Shown here in pieces: positions 10,081-17,728 of a stretch of 64,000 nt of DNA. Each line of letters begins with the position of its first letter. The stretch's first letter is position 1. Source of the DNA: Pedobacter sp. B4-66 (GTDB lineage Bacteria; Bacteroidota; Bacteroidia; Sphingobacteriales; Sphingobacteriaceae). The DNA is taken from contig NZ_JAFVME010000002.1 in NCBI RefSeq assembly GCF_018492665.1, forward strand, positions 1 through 64,000. Direction: 5' to 3'. A program made the translations under genes and the position numbers. The notes beneath the pieces were generated by a model. It was not told where the DNA came from. It saw only the letters and a program-made list of their open reading frames with translations, and searched no databases.

Positions 10081-11967
10081 ATGAGAAAATATATTCTATT
10101 GGGGGTTTCTGTTCTGATTATCTTATCAGTGGTAACCTCCTGCAAAAAATACTTAGATGTAGTTCCAGATAATGTTGCAACTATTGATAACGCCTTCACC
10201 ATGCGAACCCAGGCAGAAAAATTTCTATTTACCTGTTACTCCTACATGTCAAGAGACGGTGATGTATATTCCGACCCGGGCATGTTAAGTGGTGATGAGC
10301 TTTGGCAAGTTGTTGGTACGGAAGGGACCTATTCCAACATTGCCAGAGGTTTTCAGAATGTAGTAAACCCTTATGGAGATAACTGGGAGAAATATTACAG
10401 GGCGCTGAGGGACTGTAATATCTTTCTCGATAATATCGGAAAAGTCCCAGATTTAAAAGAAACTGAAAGACGCCGCTGGATTGCAGAAGCAAAATTTTTA
10501 AAAGCTTATTATCATTTCTATTTAGTAAGGATGTACGGTCCAATTCCAATGGTAAAGAAAAACTTATCTGTTGATGCTGATATAAATCAGGTAAAAGTAT
10601 TCCGGGATCCGGTGGACTCATGTTTCAATTATATTGCGCAGTTACTTGACGAAGCTGAAGATGGCCTACCACCAACTATTGATAATCCTACAGATGAATT
10701 AGGCCGTGTTACGCAATTAATCGCTTTATCACTAAAAGCAAAAGTACTCGTAACTGCTGCAAGTCCATTATTTAATGGTAACCCCGACCAAACTTCTCTT
10801 AAAAATTCTAATGGAACACCATTATTTAATCCAGCTGAATCAAAAGAAAAATGGGATTTAGCGGCAGCAGCTTGTAAAAAGGCAATTGACATGGCCGATG
10901 AACAGGGATTGAAATTATACTATTACAATCCAGCATTTGAGCAATTTAAGCTATCAGACAGCATTAAAACACAATTGAGTATCAGAAATGCGATTACCGA
11001 CAAGTGGAATAGTGAAATAATTTGGGCCAATACCCAAGTAAACACAGCAGGCCTCCAAGCATTATACACGCCTTTCCTAGACCCTCAATTCCTTGATCAA
11101 ACAGCCACGAGGGGATTATTTTCACCTACATTAAAAATTGCAGAAATGTTTTATTCAGAAAACGGAGTACCTATAGCTGAAGATAAAACCTGGAACTATG
11201 CTAATCGATACAGTTTACGAACCGCATCTGAAAAAGACAAAAAATACATTAGAAAAGGTGACATTACCGCCAACCTAAACTTTAACCGTGAACCTCGCTA
11301 TTATGCCGATTTAGGTTTTGATGCAGGTATATGGTATGGCCAAGGAAAATATGATGATAAAAAAGACATGGAATTATTCTACTTGGAAGCCAAATTCAAA
11401 GAAGTACAAGGCGCAGGTAAAGGTGGCTTCGCCACTGTAACTGGTTATTACATTAAAAAACTTGTACATTTTGAAAATGTTATCACCAAAACCGGCTATT
11501 CTGTAACACCATATCCTTCTACTATTATGCGCTTATCGGATTTGTACTTGTTATATGCAGAAGCATTAAACGAATCAGCTAGCCCTAGCCCTGAAGTATA
11601 TAAATATATCAACTTGGTACGACAAAGAGCAGGTTTAAAATCCGTTGAATCTTCATGGGCTCAATTTTCGACCAATCCATCAAAATATACAACCAAGAAT
11701 GGTTTGAGAGATATTATTCAGCAAGAACGTTTAATTGAATTAGCCTTTGAAGGACAGCGTTTTTGGGATTTGCGTCGTTGGAAAGAAGCTTCCCGAGTAC
11801 TGAACAGCTCAATTACCGGCTGGGATGTTAATCAATCCTCAACAGCAGCATATTATTTACCAAAAGTCATTTTCAATCAAACATTTAGTGTTAAAGATTA
11901 TTTCTGGCCTATAGCCGATGCAAACATTACAGTTAATCGAAACTTAGTACAGAATCTGGGCTGGTAA
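10081..11967 (+). CDS. SusD/RagB-family nutrient-binding lipoprotein
   Basis: This protein of about 628 aa is the surface lid and glycan-binding partner of the preceding SusC. It has a lipoprotein signal with lipobox V-T-S-C-K-K near residue 21, the N-terminal SusD-like part with TPR helices (A-E-A-K-F-L-K-A-Y-Y-H-F) and the C-terminal RagB/SusD signature (L-R-D-I-I-Q-Q-E-R ... E-G-Q-R-F-W-D-L-R-R-W). The open frame extends to 10048, but the ATG at 10081 gives a proper lipoprotein signal (MRKYILLG) and is preferred. It starts 50 bp after the receptor and is in the same operon. Confidence 0.95.
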   Translation: MRKYILLGVSVLIILSVVTSCKKYLDVVPDNVATIDNAFTMRTQAEKFLFTCYSYMSRDGDVYSDPGMLSGDELWQVVGTEGTYSNIARGFQNVVNPYGDNWEKYYRALRDCNIFLDNIGKVPDLKETERRRWIAEAKFLKAYYHFYLVRMYGPIPMVKKNLSVDADINQVKVFRDPVDSCFNYIAQLLDEAEDGLPPTIDNPTDELGRVTQLIALSLKAKVLVTAASPLFNGNPDQTSLKNSNGTPLFNPAESKEKWDLAAAACKKAIDMADEQGLKLYYYNPAFEQFKLSDSIKTQLSIRNAITDKWNSEIIWANTQVNTAGLQALYTPFLDPQFLDQTATRGLFSPTLKIAEMFYSENGVPIAEDKTWNYANRYSLRTASEKDKKYIRKGDITANLNFNREPRYYADLGFDAGIWYGQGKYDDKKDMELFYLEAKFKEVQGAGKGGFATVTGYYIKKLVHFENVITKTGYSVTPYPSTIMRLSDLYLLYAEALNESASPSPEVYKYINLVRQRAGLKSVESSWAQFSTNPSKYTTKNGLRDIIQQERLIELAFEGQRFWDLRRWKEASRVLNSSITGWDVNQSSTAAYYLPKVIFNQTFSVKDYFWPIADANITVNRNLVQNLGW

Positions 11968-12014
11968 GCTTACGTGACATTGAAATCGACAAGAACATAT
12001 TAAAGAAAATCAAA

Positions 12015-13202
12015 ATGAAAAAACAAATATATTTCCTTACCGCAATCGTAATCACCATGGCATGGTATGGTTGCAAAAGGGAGGACAGGCTAGATCATAT
12101 CGACAAAAATGCTCCCGCCCCTACGCAAATTAGTGATGTAAAAATTGAGCCCAATGCAGGAGGTGCAGTATTAACATATAAAATTCCTAAAGACCAAAAT
12201 CTAGCTTATGTTAAGGCCATATATGAAATACAACCCGGCGTTTTTCGCGAGGCTAAATCATCGTATTACACCGATACAATAAGCTTAGTTGGCTATGGTG
12301 ATACGTCAATCCATGAGGTCAAATTATATAGTATTGGAAAAAATGAAAAAGCATCAGAACCTGTCTCAGTAAATATCAGACCTCTATCCCCCCCTGTTAG
12401 AACAGTATTTAATGAATTAAATCTTCTTGCTTCATTTGGAGGTGTCAAAATCGAATTCAAAAATGAGCTGGCAGCTAACCTAGCTATTGTTGTAATGGTT
12501 GATAGTACAGGTAAGAATACATGGGCTCCTGTAACAACATTTTACACAGGAGCTTTGGAGGGAAGCTTTTTTGCCAGAGGATTTGAATCCAAAGAAAAAA
12601 AGTTCGCTGTATTTCTTCGCGACAGATGGAACAATAAATCGGATACTTTAATAAAGCCTTTAACCCCTTTATATGAAGAGTTAATACCTAAAAGCAAATT
12701 CTCTGTTTTACGTTTACCAACAGACACTTACACTCCGGCTGAAGGTTACGTTTTAGAAAATGTTTATGATGAGAGATATTTCTGGAATGGTTTATTTGCT
12801 TCATCAAATGCATCTAAAATCCCACAATGGTTTACTTTAGATCTAGGGCAGCAAGTTATACTTAGCAGGTTTAAAGAATTCCAACTAGGTTCAGACCATT
12901 TTTATAGAGGTTCCGCATTAAAAGCTTTCGAACTTTGGGGATCAAACAATCCAGATCCTGATGGCGGATGGGCAAACTGGGTGCTACTAGGCTCATTTAA
13001 ATCCTTTAAACCATCTGGATTACCAATGGGGCAAACCAACGATGCAGATTATAATTACGCAGCTTTTAACGGCGAAGATTTTGAGTTTGAGAACCTTGTA
13101 CCCGCTGTGCGATACATCCGACTAAAATCTACGGAATCTTACAGTAGCTCAGGCCAAATAACCATTGCCGAACTCACCTTTTGGGGTCAAATCATTAAAT
13201 AA
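12015..13202 (+). CDS. Surface lipoprotein with DUF4959/DUF5126/DUF5000-like domains
   Basis: This 395-aa protein has a lipoprotein signal (cysteine in W-Y-G-C-K-R, residue 20) and three predicted beta domains in the usual order. A fibronectin-like DUF4959-type domain covers about 25-120, a DUF5126-like middle domain about 125-230, and a DUF5000 C-terminal domain with a galactose-binding-like beta sandwich about 240-395 (W-F-T-L-D-L-G-Q motif; R-Y-I-R-L-K-S-T; A-E-L-T-F-W-G). In Bacteroidota such proteins follow SusD and are thought to act as surface glycan-binding proteins. It begins 47 bp after SusD, so it belongs to the operon. The ligand is unknown. The family assignment comes from recalled patterns rather than a search. 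Confidence 0.8.
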   Translation: MKKQIYFLTAIVITMAWYGCKREDRLDHIDKNAPAPTQISDVKIEPNAGGAVLTYKIPKDQNLAYVKAIYEIQPGVFREAKSSYYTDTISLVGYGDTSIHEVKLYSIGKNEKASEPVSVNIRPLSPPVRTVFNELNLLASFGGVKIEFKNELAANLAIVVMVDSTGKNTWAPVTTFYTGALEGSFFARGFESKEKKFAVFLRDRWNNKSDTLIKPLTPLYEELIPKSKFSVLRLPTDTYTPAEGYVLENVYDERYFWNGLFASSNASKIPQWFTLDLGQQVILSRFKEFQLGSDHFYRGSALKAFELWGSNNPDPDGGWANWVLLGSFKSFKPSGLPMGQTNDADYNYAAFNGEDFEFENLVPAVRYIRLKSTESYSSSGQITIAELTFWGQIIK

Positions 13203-13227
13203 TTTTTTAACACTTAAATACCTAAAT

Positions 13228-14340
13228 ATGAAATCAACACATTGGTATTCCATAATATTATCACTTTTCATATGCTTAATAGGCTGTAAAAAGATGGACA
13301 GTACTTATAAACAATACATCGTTCCTGGAGGATTACCTTATACAGGAAAAGTGACAAACGCAAAGGCCTATGCTGGTAAAAATAGAATTAAAATCGCATG
13401 GCCAAAAAGTAAAGACCCAAATGTAGTAAAGGCTAAGATTTTCTGGAACAACTATGCTGATTCTTTAGAAGTAAATACGCAATCCGAACTAGATACGATA
13501 TCAGTAACCATTGACAACTTACCTGAAAAATCATATACCTTTAACATTATAACCTATGATGGAAAAGGGATTCCATCTATTCCGGTTGAGCTATTAAGTG
13601 GTTCCTATGGTGAAAAATATCAAGAACAATTGCTAAACCGTCCGGTAAACTCTTTGATTATTGATGTAGATGGAAAAATAACAATAGATTGGGGAAATGC
13701 AGATATTTCCAGCGGCGCCGTTTTTTCAGAACTAAAATATGTAAATACAGCTGGAAATCCCACAACAAAACGTTTTTCAGTCAAGGAACCTAAATCCCTT
13801 CTTACAGATCTGAAATCAGGAACAAGGTTCGAATATAGAACAGAATTTAGACCCGATACATTGTATAGTATTGATTCATTTTTTACCAATTATGCAGAGA
13901 GCCACGAACTAACTATCAGCAAAGCAAGCTGGAAAGTCATCGATTTCTCTTCCGAACATGACAATGGCTCAAATGCAGTGAAAAACTTTATTGATGGTAC
14001 AGATGGAACCCGTTGGCACAGCCGAGCTGATGGTAGAGGCTACCCCCATTTTGCTACTATAGATATGGGCGTTGAAAGAACTATTACACAATTTGGAGTA
14101 TGGAGAACTACTTTCGAAAACGGCGGAGATAGCAGAGCGCCAAATAAGATTCAATTCTTTACAAGTACTGATAACGCAACATGGGTTGATCAGGGTATAT
14201 TTGATTTTAATCGTTTAATAAATGGAGAGCAAACCATTTTATTACCATTAAAACCAAGAGCAAGATACTTTAAGTTTGTAGCGGTATCAGGTCCTGAAAA
14301 CAATATGGTTATTGGAGAAATTAGTGCCTACGGATTATAA
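13228..14340 (+). CDS. DUF4998-like lipoprotein with C-terminal F5/8-type (discoidin) domain
   Basis: This protein of about 370 aa has a lipoprotein signal (L-I-G-C-K-K, residue 18), a DUF4998-like pair of fibronectin-type domains (about 35-220; note N-R-I-K-I-A-W-P-K) and a C-terminal F5/8 type C carbohydrate-binding module (about 235-370; F-I-D-G-T-D-G-T-R-W-H-S, A-T-I-D-M-G). The ORF extends upstream to 13165, inside the previous gene, but the ATG at 13228 gives a proper signal peptide 25 bp after the preceding stop. It is the last gene of the sigma-coupled uptake operon and probably a second surface glycan-binding protein. No hydrolase accompanies it. Confidence 0.82.
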   Translation: MKSTHWYSIILSLFICLIGCKKMDSTYKQYIVPGGLPYTGKVTNAKAYAGKNRIKIAWPKSKDPNVVKAKIFWNNYADSLEVNTQSELDTISVTIDNLPEKSYTFNIITYDGKGIPSIPVELLSGSYGEKYQEQLLNRPVNSLIIDVDGKITIDWGNADISSGAVFSELKYVNTAGNPTTKRFSVKEPKSLLTDLKSGTRFEYRTEFRPDTLYSIDSFFTNYAESHELTISKASWKVIDFSSEHDNGSNAVKNFIDGTDGTRWHSRADGRGYPHFATIDMGVERTITQFGVWRTTFENGGDSRAPNKIQFFTSTDNATWVDQGIFDFNRLINGEQTILLPLKPRARYFKFVAVSGPENNMVIGEISAYGL

Positions 14341-14376
14341 TATATTATATACCGATAGACCAAAACAAACATTAAT

Positions 14377-14424
14377 ATCCCTTATGCTTTCGGTTGCCTA
14401 CGGGCAACTAAAAGCATAAGGGAT
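14377..14424. terminator. Long bidirectional terminator hairpin
   Basis: A 14-bp outer stem (14377-14390 pairs with 14411-14424) encloses a second 6-bp stem (14393-14398 with 14403-14408) with loop TACG. It lies between the convergent ends of the DUF4998-like lipoprotein gene and the alpha/beta hydrolase gene. The T-tracts are weak, but the position fits transcription termination from both sides. Confidence 0.75.
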
Positions 14425-14431
14425 TACTTAT

Positions 14432-15751
14432 TTAAGGCTTAGCCTTAATCCATGTGGCAATATCCGTTACCAAAGTTTCAGAAACATTAACAGGAACCCT
14501 ATATTGTTCCATAGTACCTTTTTCCGTCTGCGGACTCAAAAGATGGTTAAGCTCAGGATACAATTTTACCATTGAACCTTTTTTCTTGCCAATAGCCGTG
14601 TTCCATAAATTATAGTCAGTGGTCGAAACCTGAAAATCGTTTCCTCCCTGACCAACAAAAATACGCTGCTTTGCTAATTTTTTTGCTGTTGCAACCTGAT
14701 CGTTCATATTAAGATCAACCCAATAAGAAGCCGGCAAACCCAATAAAACCGAATCAGACTTCATTGCTCCAAGCTTAGTTATCCTGGTAACATCCAATTC
14801 CTTAATTACTGTATCCAAACTTTTCTTACCTGCTTCGGAAGTATCTTTAGAGAGACTAAACATATATTTATTTTGCTCAACCAAAAGATCCGTAAACTTC
14901 CTTGCCGGCGCTGCAAGCATGATAATCCCATTTAAATCCGGTGCCAATGTAGCTATCCTTGGAGCAAGCATCCCTCCCAAACTATGTCCAAGTAGGTAAA
15001 TTTGTTTCTTATTTACCTCTGGTAAAGTTCTGGCAAGAGCAATTGCAGCAAGAGCATCATCTATTACTTCCTCTTTAACAGTAAAAGCTTTTCCAAATTC
15101 ACCTGAATAAATCATTGTTCTTTTTACGTAACGAATAGAGGCTATGCCTTTTGAAGCCAAACCAACGGCTATATCTTTCAACGGTTTATTAGGGCCAACA
15201 GTTTCATCCATATCAGCCGGTCCAGATCCGTGAACTAATACCACAACAGGATAACTTGTAAGCTTTTTAGGTACGGTTAACACCCCAACTAAACTATGTC
15301 CCGGTGTTTTAACATTTATTTCAGTTTCCTTATACAAAGTGGTATCTGCATATGCAGGGAGTGTATACGCGGGTGACGTAGACTTTGGCTGAAGAAAGAA
15401 TCCTACAATTTTTTCAGCTTTATTAAAGGCTAAAAGGAAGTTCTGATCCTCATTTGTAAATTTCCCTTCGAGTGTAACGACAAAAAACTCTCCTTGAGTT
15501 TTACTGCTAATTACGTCTAACGCTTCAACTTTACCGAGCTTTTCTGAAACTTGAGTCCATAACTTTTTCAAATCCTCTTCAGGTACTTTTGCCTGAAAAG
15601 TAGCATCCAAATATCCATAAGCCTCGGTATATTTCTGGTCTTCCAGGAGCTTAAAAAAGTCTTGCGAACGACCTAATAAATTTAATACGCCTTGTGAGAA
15701 CGCACTCGTTGTAACAAACAATGCAAAGATTAACAGAATTACTTTCTTCAT
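14432..15751 (-). CDS. Secreted alpha/beta hydrolase with N-terminal DUF3887-like domain
   Basis: This 439-aa protein has a signal peptide (1-20, ending A-F-S-Q), a DUF3887-like domain (about 25-120) of the cone-shaped NTF2-like type, and an alpha/beta hydrolase fold. V-L-V-H-G-S-G-P is the oxyanion loop (about 171-178), G-H-S-L-G-G (255-260) holds the nucleophile Ser257, and the Asp of G-G-N-D-F and the His of L-N-H-L-L complete the triad. It is likely a periplasmic esterase or peptidase-like hydrolase of unknown substrate. It lies at the downstream end of the rhamnose locus on the same strand, but its own promoter region with an 11-bp repeat array suggests separate control. Confidence 0.87.
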   Translation of the reverse strand: MKKVILLIFALFVTTSAFSQGVLNLLGRSQDFFKLLEDQKYTEAYGYLDATFQAKVPEEDLKKLWTQVSEKLGKVEALDVISSKTQGEFFVVTLEGKFTNEDQNFLLAFNKAEKIVGFFLQPKSTSPAYTLPAYADTTLYKETEINVKTPGHSLVGVLTVPKKLTSYPVVVLVHGSGPADMDETVGPNKPLKDIAVGLASKGIASIRYVKRTMIYSGEFGKAFTVKEEVIDDALAAIALARTLPEVNKKQIYLLGHSLGGMLAPRIATLAPDLNGIIMLAAPARKFTDLLVEQNKYMFSLSKDTSEAGKKSLDTVIKELDVTRITKLGAMKSDSVLLGLPASYWVDLNMNDQVATAKKLAKQRIFVGQGGNDFQVSTTDYNLWNTAIGKKKGSMVKLYPELNHLLSPQTEKGTMEQYRVPVNVSETLVTDIATWIKAKP

Positions 15752-15798
15752 TTAAATGATAATTGATTTTCAAGCCTTTTGATTTATAGACTCCAAAC

Positions 15799-15825
15799 CA
15801 AAGCTAACATTATTTAAGAAAACAA
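15799..15825 (-). promoter_or_regulatory. Candidate Bacteroidota promoter for the alpha/beta hydrolase
   Basis: Read on the minus strand, TAGCTTTG (15799-15806) matches the TAnnTTTG -7 element exactly. A TTG at 15823-15825 could be the -33 element with a 16-bp spacer, slightly short of the usual 17-23. It lies about 50 bp before the start codon. Confidence 0.5.
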
Positions 15826-15850
15826 ATAACAGCAGAACAACAATTTAGTG

Positions 15851-15893
15851 TAAGTCCATGTTGAGTCCATGGTAAGTCCATGTCATATCCATG
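15851..15893. repeat. Four tandem 11-bp repeats (consensus TAAGTCCATGT)
   Basis: AGTCCATG occurs at 15853-15860, 15864-15871 and 15875-15882, with a diverged copy TATCCATG at 15886-15893. The spacing is exactly 11 bp each time, about one helical turn. An inverted copy (TCATGGACATGAC) follows at about 15909-15921. The array lies just upstream of the candidate promoter of the hydrolase gene and looks like a phased set of protein-binding sites. Confidence 0.8.
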
Positions 15894-15950
15894 TTTTTAC
15901 TTAAAAATCATGGACATGACGCGACCTTTACTTAAAACTAGGTTGGGATC

Positions 15951-17705
15951 TTACTGAATTATTCTTACATCCTTAGGGGCATTTATATCGGTTTTAATTT
16001 TGCCGTTGGCAAGTTTAGTGTGTTTAACTTTTAAAACGCCATACGGTGTAGGATATGTTCCTTCAACGAATTTTAAATCACCTAAATGCGGTTCTATTTT
16101 AATTGCTTTACATCCTGCCTCAACCACTTTTATTCCCAAAACATGTTCTGTTAGCCATGCTGTAGGTCCAGAAGCCCATCCATGACATAAACTATGTCTA
16201 AAACCTATATAGCAGTATGCTCCATAATCACCATGCACATCCTTTTTACCTTCAGGCACCAATTCATCAATTCGAGAAGCATTAGGGATCCAATCCATGT
16301 TAAAATCTTCCCAGAAAGTTGTTGCCCCCAAGTCCAGCATTGCACCCCAATATTGGCGGATTACATCGATAGCACCTTGATGATCTCCTGCTTTAGCTTT
16401 TGCCTCAAGCATGTAGTATCCATAAAAAGTAGAGAAATTTGCCGCTCCTCCAACAGATAGAACATCTTTATTGGCTTTCTCTGCAGGCATTAAACCGGTA
16501 ATAGCAAGTAGAGCTGCAGCTTGTTTTGAACCATTGGGATCAGGTACATATTTGCGCATTCTAGCTACAGTTTTATTACAAAGGTCTGCTGTTTCTTTAT
16601 CGCCAACAAGTGTGCTTATTTTAGATGCTGCCGACAAGGACCAAACCGTCATGGCTTGTAAACCTGCATGAATACCTTTTGGATTTTCGCTTGATGGCCA
16701 ATCCAGAAAACGAGTTCCATCCAGCTTTTCTTTATTATCGTCGCCAACTTTTGCAACTATTTGCTTTACCAATCCACTTAAATATGACTTCTGTTGCTTC
16801 AAGTAATTTAAATCTCCATTCTGCATATACCAATCGTAATGAAGGATAATCCACCACATTGAGTAGGTGCTTATTCCGTTCATCCAGCCTGGTAATGGCG
16901 TAGTTTCTCTGGATAAATCTAAACTTTTAGGAACCACCTCATTGTATCCGAAAACAGAATTAACGGTAGAGATTTCAGGGTGAAGATCTCCAACCCAAAC
17001 CAGTCTATCTCGTTTAATTCCGTCCCAAAGGTATTCCTGCATATTTAAGTGCACTGTATAAGCACCGGTTTCCCAGATTTTATTTAAGCGTTCATCACTA
17101 CTTTTAAACGAGCCGATATATGGAATATCTCGATACGTAAAAATTGCACGAACTTCTTTCAATTGGAGTTCAGCATTTTCTTCTTCAAGGTCTATACGCA
17201 CAAAGCGAAATCCGCTTTCAGCTAATTGGATTCTACCCAACCATGGAGCCACTGTAGTGAAATCTCTGATTGCATGATCATTGGTTGCTCCTTTTGGACC
17301 GCCAACATCCGACATTGCTTCACTCGCAGATTCCCCATAACGCACACGAATCTTAAGAGGGAGATTTTTTGGTCCCCACATGCCAGTTACAATCTCCAAT
17401 CCACCTTGCAGCTCTTTACCAAAATCAAGTAGTATGGATGCTTTTTTACCAGAACCATCATTTTTCAGGATTGCCATATTACGGTTGGCTAAATCTGCCT
17501 GACTAATCCCTGGTTTCAACAATTGTTCAAGGTTACTAGTCTGGCCTTCTTTCCATAAAATCTTTACAGGGGAAACATATTGTCGGGTTAAGGGACTAAT
17601 ACTACCGGCTTTAGCAGCACTGCTAAGTTTCTTACCTGGCTGTGCCTGTATTGCAGTGGCTAGTAAACAAATGGTAAAAAAAGGATATAAAAATTTCTGT
17701 AACAT
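15951..17705 (-). CDS. Short GH78-like alpha-L-rhamnosidase (six-hairpin glycosidase)
   Basis: This 584-aa exported protein has a signal peptide (1-21), a beta-sandwich N-terminal part (about 60-190), an (alpha/alpha)6 catalytic barrel (about 200-520) and a C-terminal beta domain. The segment D-G-I-K-R-D-R-L-V-W-V-G-D has acids at positions 1, 6 and 13, the same spacing as the catalytic acids of GH78, though the middle residue is Asp where GH78 normally has Glu. It is shorter than the next gene because it lacks extra N-terminal modules. It lies 23 bp after the larger GH78 and is probably in one transcript with it. It may remove terminal L-rhamnose; other six-hairpin activities are possible. 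Confidence 0.82.
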   Translation of the reverse strand: MLQKFLYPFFTICLLATAIQAQPGKKLSSAAKAGSISPLTRQYVSPVKILWKEGQTSNLEQLLKPGISQADLANRNMAILKNDGSGKKASILLDFGKELQGGLEIVTGMWGPKNLPLKIRVRYGESASEAMSDVGGPKGATNDHAIRDFTTVAPWLGRIQLAESGFRFVRIDLEEENAELQLKEVRAIFTYRDIPYIGSFKSSDERLNKIWETGAYTVHLNMQEYLWDGIKRDRLVWVGDLHPEISTVNSVFGYNEVVPKSLDLSRETTPLPGWMNGISTYSMWWIILHYDWYMQNGDLNYLKQQKSYLSGLVKQIVAKVGDDNKEKLDGTRFLDWPSSENPKGIHAGLQAMTVWSLSAASKISTLVGDKETADLCNKTVARMRKYVPDPNGSKQAAALLAITGLMPAEKANKDVLSVGGAANFSTFYGYYMLEAKAKAGDHQGAIDVIRQYWGAMLDLGATTFWEDFNMDWIPNASRIDELVPEGKKDVHGDYGAYCYIGFRHSLCHGWASGPTAWLTEHVLGIKVVEAGCKAIKIEPHLGDLKFVEGTYPTPYGVLKVKHTKLANGKIKTDINAPKDVRIIQ

Positions 17706-17728
17706 GTTTTTAATTTATAATGATCTGT

